A stretch of DNA of 64,000 bases from Hyphochytrium catenoides (Eukaryota; Sar; Hyphochytriomycetes; Hyphochytriales; Hyphochytriaceae). The notes below the pieces were generated by a model. That model was not told the origin of the DNA. It made no database searches and saw only the letters and a list, made by a program, of their open reading frames with translations. The position numbers were made by a program, and so were the translations under genes. Location of the stretch: assembly GCA_900088475.1 (NCBI GenBank), contig FLMG01003999.1, positions 79,694 to 143,693 on the forward strand. The letters run 5' to 3'. Positions within the stretch are counted from its first letter, which is position 1. Each line of letters begins with the position of its first letter. Shown here piece by piece: positions 36,401 through 48,659 of this stretch.

Positions 36401-39202
36401 AGTGGTATCCTCTCCTGTAAGAGTGTCTGACCGCGGACGAGATTGACCATGGCTTCACTTGCTGCCTTAATAACAGCTTCAGAGTAGCCCTTATCACTGT
36501 CGACAATTCTCCAGTAGAGATCTAACCCGACATAGGCGGCCTGGACACCTACCCGAATCAGCGGCAGAAGGCAGAGAAGATAGAACGGAATAGGGTTAGT
36601 CCAAGTGGACAAGCCCATAAGCCTCACTTGTCTTAGGTTTATCTTGCCTTTGTCGAAGAGCCGAGCAAGGTCCAGGATTAGCTCGACCGTTTGCTGCTCG
36701 AAGTGTTCAGCGGGCAACTCTCCAATCCTCTTGATAAGGTAGGTAAGATGCTCCTCAGAAAGAGAGTAGGACACATCCCTAATCAGCTGGACATATAGGT
36801 TAATACTTTCGAGTGCAGAGCGCTCTTCCTGAGCTACAAGGCCAGATATTTCAACGTTACCTTATAGACAGCTGACACCTTATCTTCTGTCTGTCCTAAC
36901 GTAGACGACCAGATGGTCTCAATATCTTCTTTACGGAGGTCTCCGTGCTGGCTCAGGAACCTTATCAGGTCGGCCCCTCTACTAATCAATTGCGGATGGC
37001 AACCGAAAAGCTCTTCAAGTAGCTTAGTATCTCGAATCCATTGCAGGAGTGCCTCAGCCGTAAGCCACACCGCTTCTTTGTCATTGACTTTGGTGATGAG
37101 CCCGATCCCGCATTCAGGGCGCATAGAACACGCCGAGTCAGTGTCAAGGTGACGAAGCGGCCTACAGAAATACAGGAAACGCTCTCGATTGTACAGGAGA
37201 ACTATAAAGTTATAGCAAGAAGGGTCACTTGCTCCCTGAGACTCGAAAAGAACTGAGGGAAAGAAAATCTTACAAGGCATATAGGGAGCTAAAGTAGCAT
37301 TTCGGACCTGCAGAGACAGAGTTCATGACAATGGTGAGGCCTTGGAGCTTTCTCTTCATAAAAGGAGACTTCAAACATTTGGCTGCCATCTGCAGCTGAA
37401 AGTTCTCCGTCATTTTGCCCACCTCAAGCTTGGAATAAATACGTCGCAACATGCGCTCCAAGCCTACAGGACAGACGTGTCACTTATTGTTCATATTCCG
37501 AGCAGGATGAACGAGAAAACGATACGGCTAGTAGTGATCCACACCTGACGTTATTCCGTCCAAAATTGGCTTATCGAGATCTCTAAGCTCTGCTTCATCC
37601 AGCGACAGTATTGCGTCAAAGACAAGATCTCTGAATTGCAGAAAAAATATATCCGCAAAGGGCCGACTATAGAGATTAACTGGCTGTTGGATGGCTCGGA
37701 CTATCAACTGGATGCACTTCAGGGAGAGATCTCCAGCTCGGGACCCATTTCGCCGCCTCAAATAGCCAAGAAGGCCCTACAGAATGCGGACATTAGAAAG
37801 CCTGGATTGTATGCAAAAGACGACCTTCTCACCTCGTAGCCATCAATTCTTCCAAAATGGTTCAGCGCATCTATCACGTATTGCGAACCGTACTTAGCGC
37901 TAGAACGCTTGACTGCCCAGCAGTCAGTGGGATCACTGTCATCTGCAACCGGCTCTTCGAGTACGAAGGAGTTAGCTCCTATTAACATCATCCGACGCAA
38001 GAAGCCCGAAGCGTTGCGGACAAGACGATTAGTTTTGATTAATCACAACAAGCATCCCCCGGAAAAGTTAAGGGGCTCAAAGATTTACCGGTGGCCCTGG
38101 TATTGAACTGAGCTATTCTCGCAGATCTGTTGGGAATCCATTCGTCGTACTTGGAGCTCCACCCATGAAAATTGCCATTCTCGTCCGCCTTCTCACCGTT
38201 CGGGCTATACACTCGGTATCCGACACAAACTTCCGGAACCCCGTTGAAGTTCCTTTTCGCTAAGATAGTGGCATTATACCACTTATTAGTAGGATCTAAG
38301 CAGTCTATCAGCGTTCCCGGTTCAAGCTTCTTCCTCCACACCTCCTCAATCTGAGTTTTGGTGCCCTCAGGCGCAATGTCTGGCGATTCTCTGGAAACTA
38401 TGACATCATAATGCTCCATCATGTTCTCAAAGGAGATCTTGAAGGAGGTTGTCCCCATCTCTTCCACAATCTGTGCTCTCCTGCAGGTTTTAAATGCCAA
38501 ATAAGTAGGTGAGTAAGAACGTACTTCATCCTGTACGGGTTGCCGAGGCTTACTTCCAGTGTCTTTGATTGCTGTATGCATCCACGTAGACGGCATCAAT
38601 CCAATCAGCAAAGCCAATTCGGTTTCTCCATTCCGGAGTTGCTTCCTGAGGGCCCTCCTCCTCGAGGACCTCCTCCATGGCGTGGCCATAACGCTTATAG
38701 AATTTTGCACGGTAATCAAAGATCAGGGCTAAGGTCTAAGAAGAAGCACTTTTAGATAAGTGTGTAGTCAATGATGAGACATCGTCCACTACGTTCTGTC
38801 TTACCTCAAAAGCTTCAGGAAGGTTATTGTCAATAACTAGGACGATCAGGTCTAAGCAGCGGAGGAGCACTGCTTGGACCGCTTCTGCGTCGTCTGAGGT
38901 GCTGTACTTTCTCTTCATCAAAATGGAAACTGTATGGGGTAGAAACTTCTTGACAAACTCCAGTTGGGTGTCCTGCAAGTGTCCTTCTGTATAAGAGGAG
39001 TTGCTAACCATTAGTCTAGTCAGGGTACATGGCTACTGGTGCAAGATTACGGACCTTTCTCCTCCTTGAGGGCTATGGACCTGTTCAAATGCTCCCTCCA
39101 AAGCTCTAGTTCTGCCTTGATATCAGCCTCAACTCCCTCAAGCTTAGCGATGCAGGACCTTATGTCCTCATCGGAGTCATGGGTAACCTTGTTGGAGCCC
39201 AT
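27404..39202 (-). CDS. Giant ubiquitin-specific protease (USP9X/USP24/USP34-like)
   Basis: A multi-exon gene of 11.8 kb encoding about 3,000 residues. The ATG at 39202 gives MGSNKVTHDSDEDIRSCIAK. A barrel-like module near 38400-38100 contains TLIDCLDPTNKWYNATIL and WSSKYDEWIPNRSARIA (MBT/Tudor/chromo-barrel pattern). Long alpha-solenoid exons follow, including FTVEQIQRLWQAFYEEAK. Then come a ubiquitin-like stretch (FELEVNGNTTIWELRMRLGQ, near 35010) and an EF-hand pair (YDDDKDGRMTLENFLELY, near 34610). The C19 protease domain has Cys box GLKNLGNTCYMNSVLQQCF (near 32150), VSQQQDAQQFLLRLFDRLED (near 31640), YLILHLNRFAINYNDF and His box VVHSGTANSGHYYSI (near 31060). The C-terminus has a beta-rich region (VINKQPVALYFTVKIVASLE) and a RanBP2-type finger, CPACTFFNAPSNPECEMC. 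The catalytic Cys and His are present, so it should be an active deubiquitinase. Some internal exon edges are approximate. Confidence 0.85.
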
Positions 39203-40447
39203 CTTGCCTGCTGACGGACTTTTTTCAGCTTCACTATCTCTTCTTTGATTCTTGACCCTCTGGCTACAGGAGAAGCCAATCTTACGCGCGGCACGTATCA
39301 GCGCATAAACTCCATAGCTTACTTGCCAGGAGTAACTTCATAACAGCACCCTCAGAACCTCACGCCTCCTTGAGCATCCAGCTCACCTTCCTTCCTTCTT
39401 GAGGTGTCTCTGTGGGCCTGCTAGCCCCTTAAATAGGCAGAAACTATACAATTCCTGAGCTTCATAATGAGTATTCGGCCCTCGTATGGCAAGGCAATGA
39501 AGGGGCAGAGCTTCGCATCGACTTGCTACTTCTCCTTCGCACCAGATCTGTGCATCTTCCCTCTTATATTTTATTGCCTTTCTTGCCTTTGTCTGCAAGG
39601 TCGTTCCATCAAGCTTCTTCTTCCCAATTCCCAGCTTCATCCTCCACATGAGAAGAATCAGACGTCAGAGGTTATCAATCTCAGATAACTATCTCAGTCC
39701 CGAATTACGATAATCCTCATTCTAGGAATCCTGTATCAGCTCTCAAAGAGTTTCGTGTGTGTTCATGTTTCGTGACATACTGAAGGCTTGAATGTCAGTG
39801 ATACAGAACTGTTCGTCGTCGTTGTGCGCTGTAGAAATACAGTTCATGATTCATGTAATCAAGTCGTTGGTCAGATTTGGGTACAGAACTTCCCTGAGAT
39901 GGTGTTCTCAAGGTTCCGTGAAGGATTTCTAACAGAGCGACCTGTTCTGCCCTTCTTTCTACCTTGCCAGAACCAGTCTGCTGCTGCTTCTGATCTCTGG
40001 TCAATCTTTTGATCCTTGCACAGGAACATGGAGCCCATCATTGTCCTATGGGCTTATGTGATACGGAAGCTCGATACTCTACAGGGGCACCTGCCAAGAC
40101 GCTTAGGACAGACAGACGGGTTCCGACGGACGGTGGCTGCGAAGAACAAGAGAATAGGGTGGCCGCGCACGCCGACTGGGAAGAAGTTCGAGGCGCTGGA
40201 CGACTTGTTTTGGAAGGGAAGAGCAGCTCTCTTATTATGGTCTGAAAAGCAAAAGAGACAGGTGCTCCACCGCCATTGCAGGTACGTCGTGTTTATCAAA
40301 GTAGGTAAAGAGACCGGAACTAGAGCGCTTACGTATACCTTTACTATTTGGAAAGAGTAGTTATAACTCTACCCTTGTATCCTCCCTCGTAGTTAGTTTG
40401 CTATTGTAACGCATACGAAGCGGCTCCACAAAAGGAGGCTCATCGCC
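39203..40447. other. Divergent intergenic region between the USP and anoctamin genes
   Basis: No conserved gene. It includes an 88-codon reverse frame (39383-39649, MWRMKLGIGKKKLDG) that could be an extra 5' exon of the USP gene but cannot be spliced to it in phase, and the forward frame annotated separately at 40016. Confidence 0.45.
40016..40360 (+). CDS. Possible short gene or exon of unknown function
   Basis: A forward frame of 114 codons opening MHRNMEPIIVLWAYVIRKLD, preceded by an acceptor-like TCCTTGCACAG. The basic, aromatic content (KNKRIGWPRTPTGKKFEAL, DDLFWKGRAALLLWSEK) looks protein-like, and a GTACGTCG donor follows near 40280. It cannot be joined in phase to the anoctamin exons that begin at 40448. 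It may be the end of an independent small gene or chance. No family recognised. Confidence 0.3.
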   Translation: MHRNMEPIIVLWAYVIRKLDTLQGHLPRRLGQTDGFRRTVAAKNKRIGWPRTPTGKKFEALDDLFWKGRAALLLWSEKQKRQVLHRHCRYVVFIKVGKETGTRALTYTFTIWKE

Positions 40448-43400
40448 ATGTCCGAAATTGAAACGACGGCTGCCAATGCCCCCGAGTTTGACGAGAGGCT
40501 AGTGGAGATCCCGGCAGATGTCAGTCGAGACGCTATCACTGTTTTGAAGGCACCGTTGAAGGAAGAACGCGGAGAGGCTTTTGACTACTTGGTGCGCCAG
40601 CTCAAAACAGCGGACGTCAANNNNNNNNNNNNNNNNNNNNNNNNNNNNNNNNNNNNNNNNNNNNNNNNNNNNNNNNNNNNNNNNNNNNNNNNNNNNNNNN
40701 NNNNNNNNNTGGCTTGGTCAACGTGGTAGAGCGGATGCATCTCATGAAGAAAGACAAGGATGGTACTATCAAGCCCTTCGCAGCGGAAAACAAGGCTGAC
40801 TATGCCGTCAGCGGCACAGGACAGGGTGACGTTGCTCCGTTTACCAGGTTTGAACCACTTAGGGTGGGAGGCAGGGTTCAATGTGAACGATAGTGCTAAT
40901 TGTATCCCTTCCAGCACGGAGAGAATCCTGATTCTGGAGCATATTTTGAGGGAGATAGCGGCAGGTCCAAGCCCTCCCATGCCCTTCATTCAAGGCAACA
41001 ATATAATCAACGCGTCGAAGAGAGCAGGTAGAACAATAGAAATTGGAAGAAAAGTGGCCCGCCAGCCAGCCGATGGATCTTCTAACCGCGACATGACTGT
41101 GCATTTTCAGGTCTTATTCTTTCACTCTATCCCCTACACGATGATGCTGTACGTGAGGAACTAAGGAAAGGCTGGGTGGAGGGAAAGGGCTTCAAGCAGC
41201 CGCTAGACTTGATTAGAAGCTACTTTGGCGAAGAGGTATTGTCACGTATTCACACATATGTCCCAACAAAGCATTCATCAATGTGTCCAAAGGTTGGATT
41301 CTACTTTGCCTTCTTGGGTCATTATACTATCGAGCTTGTTATACCGGCTGGGCTTGGTGTGCTGGCCTTTCTTAACGAGGTAAGAAGTCCGAGAAGTGTT
41401 AACCATGCCCTTGCGAGCTGGCCGTATTGACAAGTCTTTTAACTGCCCCGCAGTTTATTAATGGGGTTGATAATTGGTTCACTCTCATTTTCTCGCTCTG
41501 CCTTGCTGGGTGGGCCACCACCTTCTTAGAAGGTTGGAAACGCAAGCAGGCGCGGCTTGCCTGGAGCTGGGGCGTATTTGATGATAAGGTACGCCTAGCA
41601 ATGTCGAAGATGGGTTCCAAAGTCTGTAGCAGTACTCTCTCCTTGGGATCTTGTTTCCCATCGGCGCATTTTCTGGGCATCTCCTCGACTGAGCTGAGTT
41701 GATTCTTTGATATAAATGCAGGAACAAGAGGAAGAAAGGCCTCATTTTGAAGGAAAAGTAGTTGAGGATCCCGCCACGGTAAGATGTGCTACGGGTGGCA
41801 GTGCAACCTAACAAGTATCTGACCGCGACGCGTAGAAGAAGTCGAAGAAGGTGTTTCCGAGTGAACTACGCTCCAAGCGGCTTATGCTAACTGGTGGAGG
41901 ACTTCTGTTGGCATGCATCGGGGTTACCTTGATGGTCTTTTACACATTGGAGTTGCAGGTAGGTTGGAAGAAAGAGCCCTTGAGTGTAATCCCGCCAACG
42001 AGGACTAAATGGTTCTTGATTAGACTTATGTAGACACGGTGTATACCTATGAGAATGGCTATGTGGGGGCTTGGAGCTTTCTCTCCTACCTCGTAACTAT
42101 TTTCTACGTGGTCCTCAGCATTGGTCTGGAGAAAGGCTTCAACATGCTTGCTGAGTTTATGACGGAGTATGAGAACTGGAAGACCTACGGCCAGGTAGAC
42201 TTGTCTCCTATGCTATTGGTAGCCAGCGTAATTTTGTGTACTTACTCAATCCTTACTGGTTCTCCTTTCGCTTATCCATTTTCCTGCTACATCCTAACTC
42301 TTCATTATCCTCTATCTGCAACGTCCGGGTATCCTCTATCTCTCTGGGACATCGGCGCCTTGGAACGCGACATCGTGGACACTAACGGCCTGCCAGCACC
42401 GGGACGCGCTTATCCTGAAGTTAGTGGTCTTCCATTTCATTAGCAACTTTTTGTTCCTCCTATACTACACTTTCTACCTTCAAGATGTGAAGCTACTGCG
42501 GTCGCAGATCATATTCCTCCTGGGCATCAGGCAGGTCATTGGTAACGTTCAGGTAAATATAATCAAGGTAAAGGAGGTCAAGGGGTAATGAATAGCAGTC
42601 TGACGGGAAACTCTGGATGCAGGAATCTTTGGTGCCATATATCTTGGCGAAGAGGAAGGAGAAAGCTATAGCTTCTCAGCATAACACGACCCTTAAGGAG
42701 GTGGAGAAAGCTGATATGTCTAAGGCGAGGGGCTTGGCACTGAAGGTGGGTTGCCAAGGCGAAACTGAACCACTATCTAGCTCTAGTGCAGTTGTTCGGA
42801 TGCTCATTTTCTTGTCGTAGCTGGAGCTAGAAGATGCACTGGATCCGTATGAGGATACATTTTACGATTATCTGGAGCTCCTCGTGCAATTTGGGTAAGA
42901 CTTGATGGCCGCTATTGCGCCTAAGCACGTGATAGGTTTGAGGCTTAGGAAAACTCTTATTCTGGTTGCAGGAATATCACCATGTTCGCTGCTGCTTTCC
43001 CACTTGCTCCGCTTCTCGCGCTTGGCAACAACTTAATGGAGATTCGTACGGATGCACTTAAGGTACATTCTCCTTAACAGTATACAATCGTAGTACCTGT
43101 GCTAGTTTAGTGCCTGTGCTTTTCGAGACTAACGGCCAGTTGGGCTTCTAGCTTGTGAACAACTGTAAGCGGCCCATTCCTACACGGTGCTCGGACATGG
43201 GAGCCTGGCTACGCGCTTTTGAGCTTATTGGATACGCAGCCGTTATTACAAACTGTGGCATTATTGGCTTATCCTTTAGCCAGGCAAGTTGCGACCCTAT
43301 GCTATTACTGTAGTTGGTGAGTCCGCCACTGATGTCTTTTGACAGATTGATGGACTTCTACCAAGAAAAGACGAGACGGTAAGCTCAGCCCTTAGTGTCA

Positions 43401-44060
43401 GGGATTTGCAGCTTGAAGGCGTGAAATAACACTCCACGACTGTCCCTCCTCCTTAGACCAAGGTTATTGCCTTTGTTGTGATCGAGCACATCCTAATGGC
43501 GGCGAAGTTTGGCATTGACCTTCTGACTGACGATGTACCCAGTGATATCAGAGAGGTAATGATTCCTCACCTGTCGTGTGGAAATCCATTCTTTCATCAG
43601 CTGGCGCCACGTGTGTAGGCTATTGAGCAAAAGGAAAAGCTCAGAGCTCAGCTGTTGCCTGAAGAGATAGAGCGGACTGTAGAGGCAGTGCGGCTCCCTC
43701 CCAGAGAGTCAGTAAGAGCTGAGGACCTAAACTCAAAAAGGCGAAACCTGCAGCTGGCAGAAGAAACGACTGAATCTGCCACGAAGCGAAGGTAGGCTCT
43801 TCCCCTATCGCTGCTGAATGAGGCTGTCTCACTTTGCTTTTGTGACAGTGCTCCAGCCACGGACCAAGAAAAGCGCATAATGGAGCTGGAGAATGAGGTC
43901 ATGATGCTACGAAGAGTGGTCCGAGCAGCAGATGTTGGGGACTTAATGGCTATCTTCAAGCATTCTATGCCCCCGTAAGTGACGGTCAGCGGTTGCCATC
44001 CATAGCCTGCTGGTATCTGAGTCTCACCCTTTGATACCGCCTAGGTCTCGCAGAGGTTAA
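40448..44060 (+). CDS. Anoctamin/TMEM16 family membrane protein (interrupted by assembly gap)
   Basis: Anoctamins are calcium-activated chloride channels or phospholipid scramblases. The ATG at 40448 gives [20 protein letters not shown]. After the gap come the cytoplasmic exons [17 protein letters not shown] and [20 protein letters not shown]. The anoctamin signature follows: [14 protein letters not shown], then [20 protein letters not shown]. At least eight hydrophobic segments are spread over many short exons, including [99 protein letters not shown] and [21 protein letters not shown] charged coiled-coil tail ([20 protein letters not shown]) ends SRRG with a TAA at 44058-44060. Whether it is a channel or a scramblase cannot be told. 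Part of an N-terminal exon is lost in Ns. Confidence 0.85.
40621..40709. other. Assembly gap (89 Ns)
   Basis: A run of N inside the first anoctamin coding exon. The reading frame is open on both sides, but the true length is unknown. Confidence 0.99.
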
Positions 44061-45242
44061 GGTCAGCCTCTCAAGCTCCAAAATAGGCGGCGGAGCAGTA
44101 GTGTCTTGCATATTTTCAATTATCGTAAACTAGATATTCCATCGTACTCCATAACGTTGAGCTCAATGAGGAAGCCGTGATCAGGCAATCTGACAGGAGG
44201 GAATGGTCGCTAGACACATGGTGAAGCTACTCTTTAGGCTAAGTAGCGACAGTCTCTCCGAATCGCTAATGCCACCAGCCCATGTCACAAATGCAGTCAA
44301 AGCTCGTGGACTAGCACTTGCTGCTAGAAGATAGAGTCACACGGGACCCAGCCGGTTTCGAGTAAAGTGGTAAAGCTTCTGGCTTCGCCTTCAGAGGCTA
44401 TTATCATGCTATCGGCTATCGGTCATTCCGTAGCGTTAAGGAAGGATGATGAGCGGATGTTGCATCCAACGTCGGCCACGGCCGCTCCGGGCACTGTGTG
44501 TGCTAGGACTCTCCAACTTGGCCGAAGACTGCCCCTACAGTGCTTCGCTCTCATCACTCCTTCCTCCCTAGCCCTACAGAAAAAGAGGGGCAATCTGTTT
44601 CAAAATGATCTCTCTTGGCTTCATGCCGTTCCACGTGGAGACATTTCTAGAAAAATAGAACAGTCTATGCCTGGGTTTTGGTACAGATGACCTAATATTA
44701 TGAGGACAATTCATAAAAAGTTTAAAGGGCCTCCTTCACGCATTCTCATTGGCTACCTGCCCCAGTATTGAAGTTAACTTGATGCTTCTATTGGTTGTCC
44801 ACATCGTTCATCCTGTTATTACTAGGACAAGCTAGAATATCATCACGCTGTTCCATGTTCTGATGCTGTATTACTACTGCTTGATAGTCCTGAGAGCGTG
44901 ACACGTCCTGCTTGCTGAACCGTCAACATCCAGCAAGATCTTCTTCATATTTCGTATTCAAGAACTTTGTCGCAGAGAAGCGGACGCAGGCGGTGGTGAT
45001 GATTGCTGTGTGAGAGCAGGAGTGGAAGTGAAGACCTGCGTCAACCATCCAAGCCCACCTTACCACACGCAAATTCTTGACCCTGTCTGTCTCTGCCACG
45101 TTGGCGCGGCTGCCTCTTGGCTGAGGATAGAGTAACTTCTGACTGCCTCCGTCACTTCTTCATTTTCCGAGGATAACGCACATTCGACAAGACCTTTTCA
45201 TTTCAACTTCAGCGAGACTGCAAGCAACGATTGTGCTGATAA
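44061..45242. other. Intergenic region, no supported gene
   Basis: A 107-codon forward frame at 44367-44690 (MVKLLASPSEAIIMLSAIGH) has no family motif and no splice partner, so it is not called. The last ~200 bases lead into the secreted-protein ATG and are presumably its promoter/5' UTR. Confidence 0.45.
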
Positions 45243-46007
45243 ATGAAGCTGATACCCTTAAGAAGCTCAACGATAGTGCTTTGCCTCCTCTTGCTAGGAG
45301 CACTAACAAGTCAGGTTAAAGCCCATATCCAGTTTATAAGGTTTGGTGGACCTCGAAGTGGCTACGTCCGCCAGCCTCAGCCCTACTCCTATCTGAAGCC
45401 CAGCATTGTGCACCGTCTTTTAGCGAATCCACTCACACGGTCGTGGAAAAACTCTTCACCTTTGTGGAGACGGCAGTCACAATTCTTCGAGGATGACATT
45501 GCCGCTATGCTTTCTGATGAGATGTTTTCCTTCAGCCCTCCATGGCTCAATGTTGAAGAGGTAGATCGGTGGTACGGAAAGCCCCTGTCCGCAAACCCAA
45601 GAAAATTGCAGTGTGGAGCACTTACTGAGTCCCCAAGTGTTTGCTCGTCGTCTGGGAGGGCATTGAATGGAAATCACCCAGCTAAGCTTCACTCAAGAGG
45701 CACAAGCTGTGCATCAGGAAGTGTAAGCACTGGGGATGCAAACGTCGAACCCATCTCAGTGGAAACTGTGCCTGGCGCTCTGGATAAGGAAGAGCCACCC
45801 CTCGCGGTGAGTGATGGGCTGGACCAGACCTCCGAATGTGCTGCATCCAATATTGCAGCAAAGGAGAAGAACGATGAACTTATTGTAGAAGACGATACAG
45901 CACTAGAGTTGGAGGATAAGCGAAAACAGCTTGAGCTTTTGGACCAACAGAACCACCGAGGATTTGCAGGCTACATCGATGCGACGGGAAGGTTTCAGCA
46001 TTACTAG
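45243..46007 (+). CDS. Secreted protein of unknown function
   Basis: A single-exon frame of 254 residues. The ATG at 45243 starts a textbook signal peptide: MKLIPLRSST, the hydrophobic core IVLCLLLLGAL and a cleavage-like QVKA-HIQ. The mature N-terminal part is aromatic and basic, with LWRRQSQFFEDDIAAML, FSFSPPWLNVEEVDRWYGKP and several Cys (CGALTESPSVCSSS). The second half is acidic and low-complexity. The C-terminus has a short helical stretch (LELEDKRKQLELLDQQ) and ends YIDATGRFQHY. No membrane helix follows the signal, and no ER-retention tetrapeptide is present. An AATAAA-type signal lies about 185 bp downstream near 46193. No family was recognised; it looks lineage-specific. Confidence 0.7.
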   Translation: MKLIPLRSSTIVLCLLLLGALTSQVKAHIQFIRFGGPRSGYVRQPQPYSYLKPSIVHRLLANPLTRSWKNSSPLWRRQSQFFEDDIAAMLSDEMFSFSPPWLNVEEVDRWYGKPLSANPRKLQCGALTESPSVCSSSGRALNGNHPAKLHSRGTSCASGSVSTGDANVEPISVETVPGALDKEEPPLAVSDGLDQTSECAASNIAAKEKNDELIVEDDTALELEDKRKQLELLDQQNHRGFAGYIDATGRFQHY

Positions 46008-46778
46008 CTATGTGGGGGGTTAAATCTTGCTCGTCATGTATCATAACCCTCAACTAGCTCTAGAAACAGAAAGAATTTTTGACTGATTGCTTTGGTGAGT
46101 GCCCCTTCTGGCGAAACGTCATCAAATGTATGGATATATTATTAGCTCGTCATTGGCTCACCATCAATAAGATATCCCCACTGCTGTGTGTATAATAAAC
46201 ATCAACCCTTGGTACTTGTTGCTCATCGTTGCTCTCCGTAAGGTCACTGCTGCTGCTGTGAGGGTTGAATAATGGGATTGCTGTTGTAAAATTCAACGTA
46301 AGCCGGCATTGGAACCGTGGTCCCTGTCAGAATGCGCTGACCGACAAGAAGGTTGTGTTCACTAGTCAAAAGGTTTGACTGACCACTGCAGTGTGCCTAA
46401 GTACTCCTTTGTTTTTCTGTTCCGTGGTAAATCCTCCTCCACAGTGTAACATAACCCTCATACTCAGGAAGATACAGCTAATAATGAATCCCCAGCATCA
46501 GTTACAAACCACAGATCAAGGCTCAAGAAGCGAACTAGGAATTCTTATCAAACGATGCGTCGGTCACCATTCGCCAAAAGGGTAATAAAACTTCTTTTTT
46601 ATAAAGACCACAAAACGCACGAAGGAAGTATTATGAGCCTGGGTCGGATTGCGGAGGCAAGGTTACCACTGGCTACAAGCTGCTGTTGACGACATTATGA
46701 TGACATGAGATGGTTGGATCAGCTCTGCTACTGTCGAGAATCAGCGGTGATCGGATTGTGCAGCAACGCTTCGATGTA

Positions 46779-46895
46779 TGAACGGCTCATCCTAGAGAAG
46801 CGGTGATCGCTACCTCCCTCGTTTCGTAGTGAGTATTTCTTTCTAGCACTCTCAGGCAGAAACAAGAAAGAAGCTTCTCTAGGATGAGCCGTTCA
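46779..46895. repeat. Inverted repeat with perfect 23-bp arms and 71-bp loop
   Basis: Arm 1 (46779-46801, core AACGGCTCATCCTAGAGAAG) is the exact reverse complement of arm 2 (46873-46895). An AGCGGTGATCG motif also occurs at 46742 and again at the inner edge of arm 1. It could form a stem-loop transcript or be a remnant of a small inverted-repeat element. Confidence 0.9.
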
Positions 46896-48659
46896 CCTCC
46901 AATTGCTGTTGATGTGATGATGCACTTGATCTCCTAAAAGTAAGGTTTTTACTGAGTACGGAGTGAACTCGATGGCGTGGTACAAGTAAGAAAGACACTC
47001 GAACGACCGACAACAGCACAATCAGAGAACTCATCCGATACCTTCCACCCTCCTGTCACTACTGTACTCATCACTAACCTGGGAATATTGAAAGCAAACT
47101 GAACAAGGTGCCATCAACTGTGTGATGGATGATTATAGGAAGAAAGAACTGTTGAGTTCGTCTACTTGTACTGTCCAACGCACCTGCTGTCCAAAGGACA
47201 GCCCCCTGTCTGCTGGAGTACATAGCCCAGCTGACAAGACACCAACAACAGTGTGCCATTTTGGTCGGACTGAACAGGGAGGAGCCTGAAGAAAGCGACG
47301 TGGACTTCTCAGAAAGCCTTTGCTCCAGCTCAGAGACAGAGCCATTGGATTGATGGAAGAATTACTGCCAAGATTCTTCACTCATCTAGAGACCATCGAG
47401 TTCCTCTGGTCCTTCAAACCTTTGACTGCTCAATAAAATGACTGGGATTGCAGCTGCATTATAAAGAGCGTCAGGTGCAGCACCAAGAACTTGAGAAAGG
47501 ATTCAATGGTTAGAACTACTATTACGTACGAGCTATCGAGCTGGTCGTAAGGAGTGAGAGTAAAGAGGTGCAAAGGCCTTCATCTCCCAGGCCGTCTATT
47601 ATTACTAATACTTCACTGCTTGCGGCTTTCTTATTCGCTGACTACAATACAGGCGTAAAAAAGGAAGCAATTGTGGAAATTAACTCAGGGAAGGATTCGA
47701 TTTGTCTAGGAAAGTGCGTCACTGACCTGAAAGAAACATACAGCGCCGAACGGAAACCTTGAACCACAAATGCGGCTTACAAGCCGCTAATTCCTACCCT
47801 CCCCCTCCGAACTATATCTTATTGCCCTCTTTCGTCTTCTCCTTCCTTGTTCTCTCACTGTCAGGCCCGTCTCAGATCACTGCCTAAACTTCCTACTCGT
47901 AGCCCTGTTCCTCACTACTACAGTAAGCTGTGTGTAAAGGACACGCTTTTAGGATAGGACTCCAAATTCTGTTATTATGAAGAGGTGCATAGGCGCTGTT
48001 ATGCGCAGACTAGACGCAATAGCTCTATACCCCATTTAGAGGCATTTTGAAGCCATATGACCTTAGCAATGTATGAGGCTAAAGTACAGTATAAATTAAG
48101 TCCGGAACAGGGAACGTGTCCATTTAAATCAAGGCGATGGTTTGATGCCTCTCAAAAGGCCTCCTTGCTGGCGCGAGGTCTGGCGACCAGGAGGCTGGGT
48201 AGGCCAAGAGTACTGAGGCCAATTTGGCTCAACTCCTACTTTGTGGCCACCCATCCTCTTGGTTCGATGTATTCAGCACCAGCACAGTGGCTCTGGATTG
48301 CAGATGACAGGTTACCTTGGTGTTTGTATGGTAGGAGGGGCTGAAGAAGTTTCTCCTCCACAATCTGTCAGACCGATTTCCGATATCTGAGAAGTGTAGT
48401 CATCCTGTGTGGAGCACAAAGCCTGTCATTTGTACCGTGTACAACTTTCTGGTGTATCTTGTGGTTACCTGCATGGCTTATTCTAGATTTGAGCCTTCCC
48501 ACCAGGTCATCAATGGCGGCGAAGGTATGAGCTACAATCGTTTGTTAGGCGTTCACATTCTCTCCGTATCTTGGCTGCAGGCGGCTTAGGTTTGGAATAC
48601 GGGGCTCAAGGAAACAGCTCCTCTTTCTAAACAGCAGTTCCAGAACTTTCCGACGCGAC

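Noticed and set aside
39383-39649. Reverse frame MWRMKLGIGKKKLDG as a first exon of the USP gene
   Set aside because: No phase-compatible donor/acceptor links it to the exon starting at 39202.
44367-44690. 107-codon forward frame between the anoctamin and the secreted protein
   Set aside because: No motif, weak start context, and typical of chance frames in this GC range.
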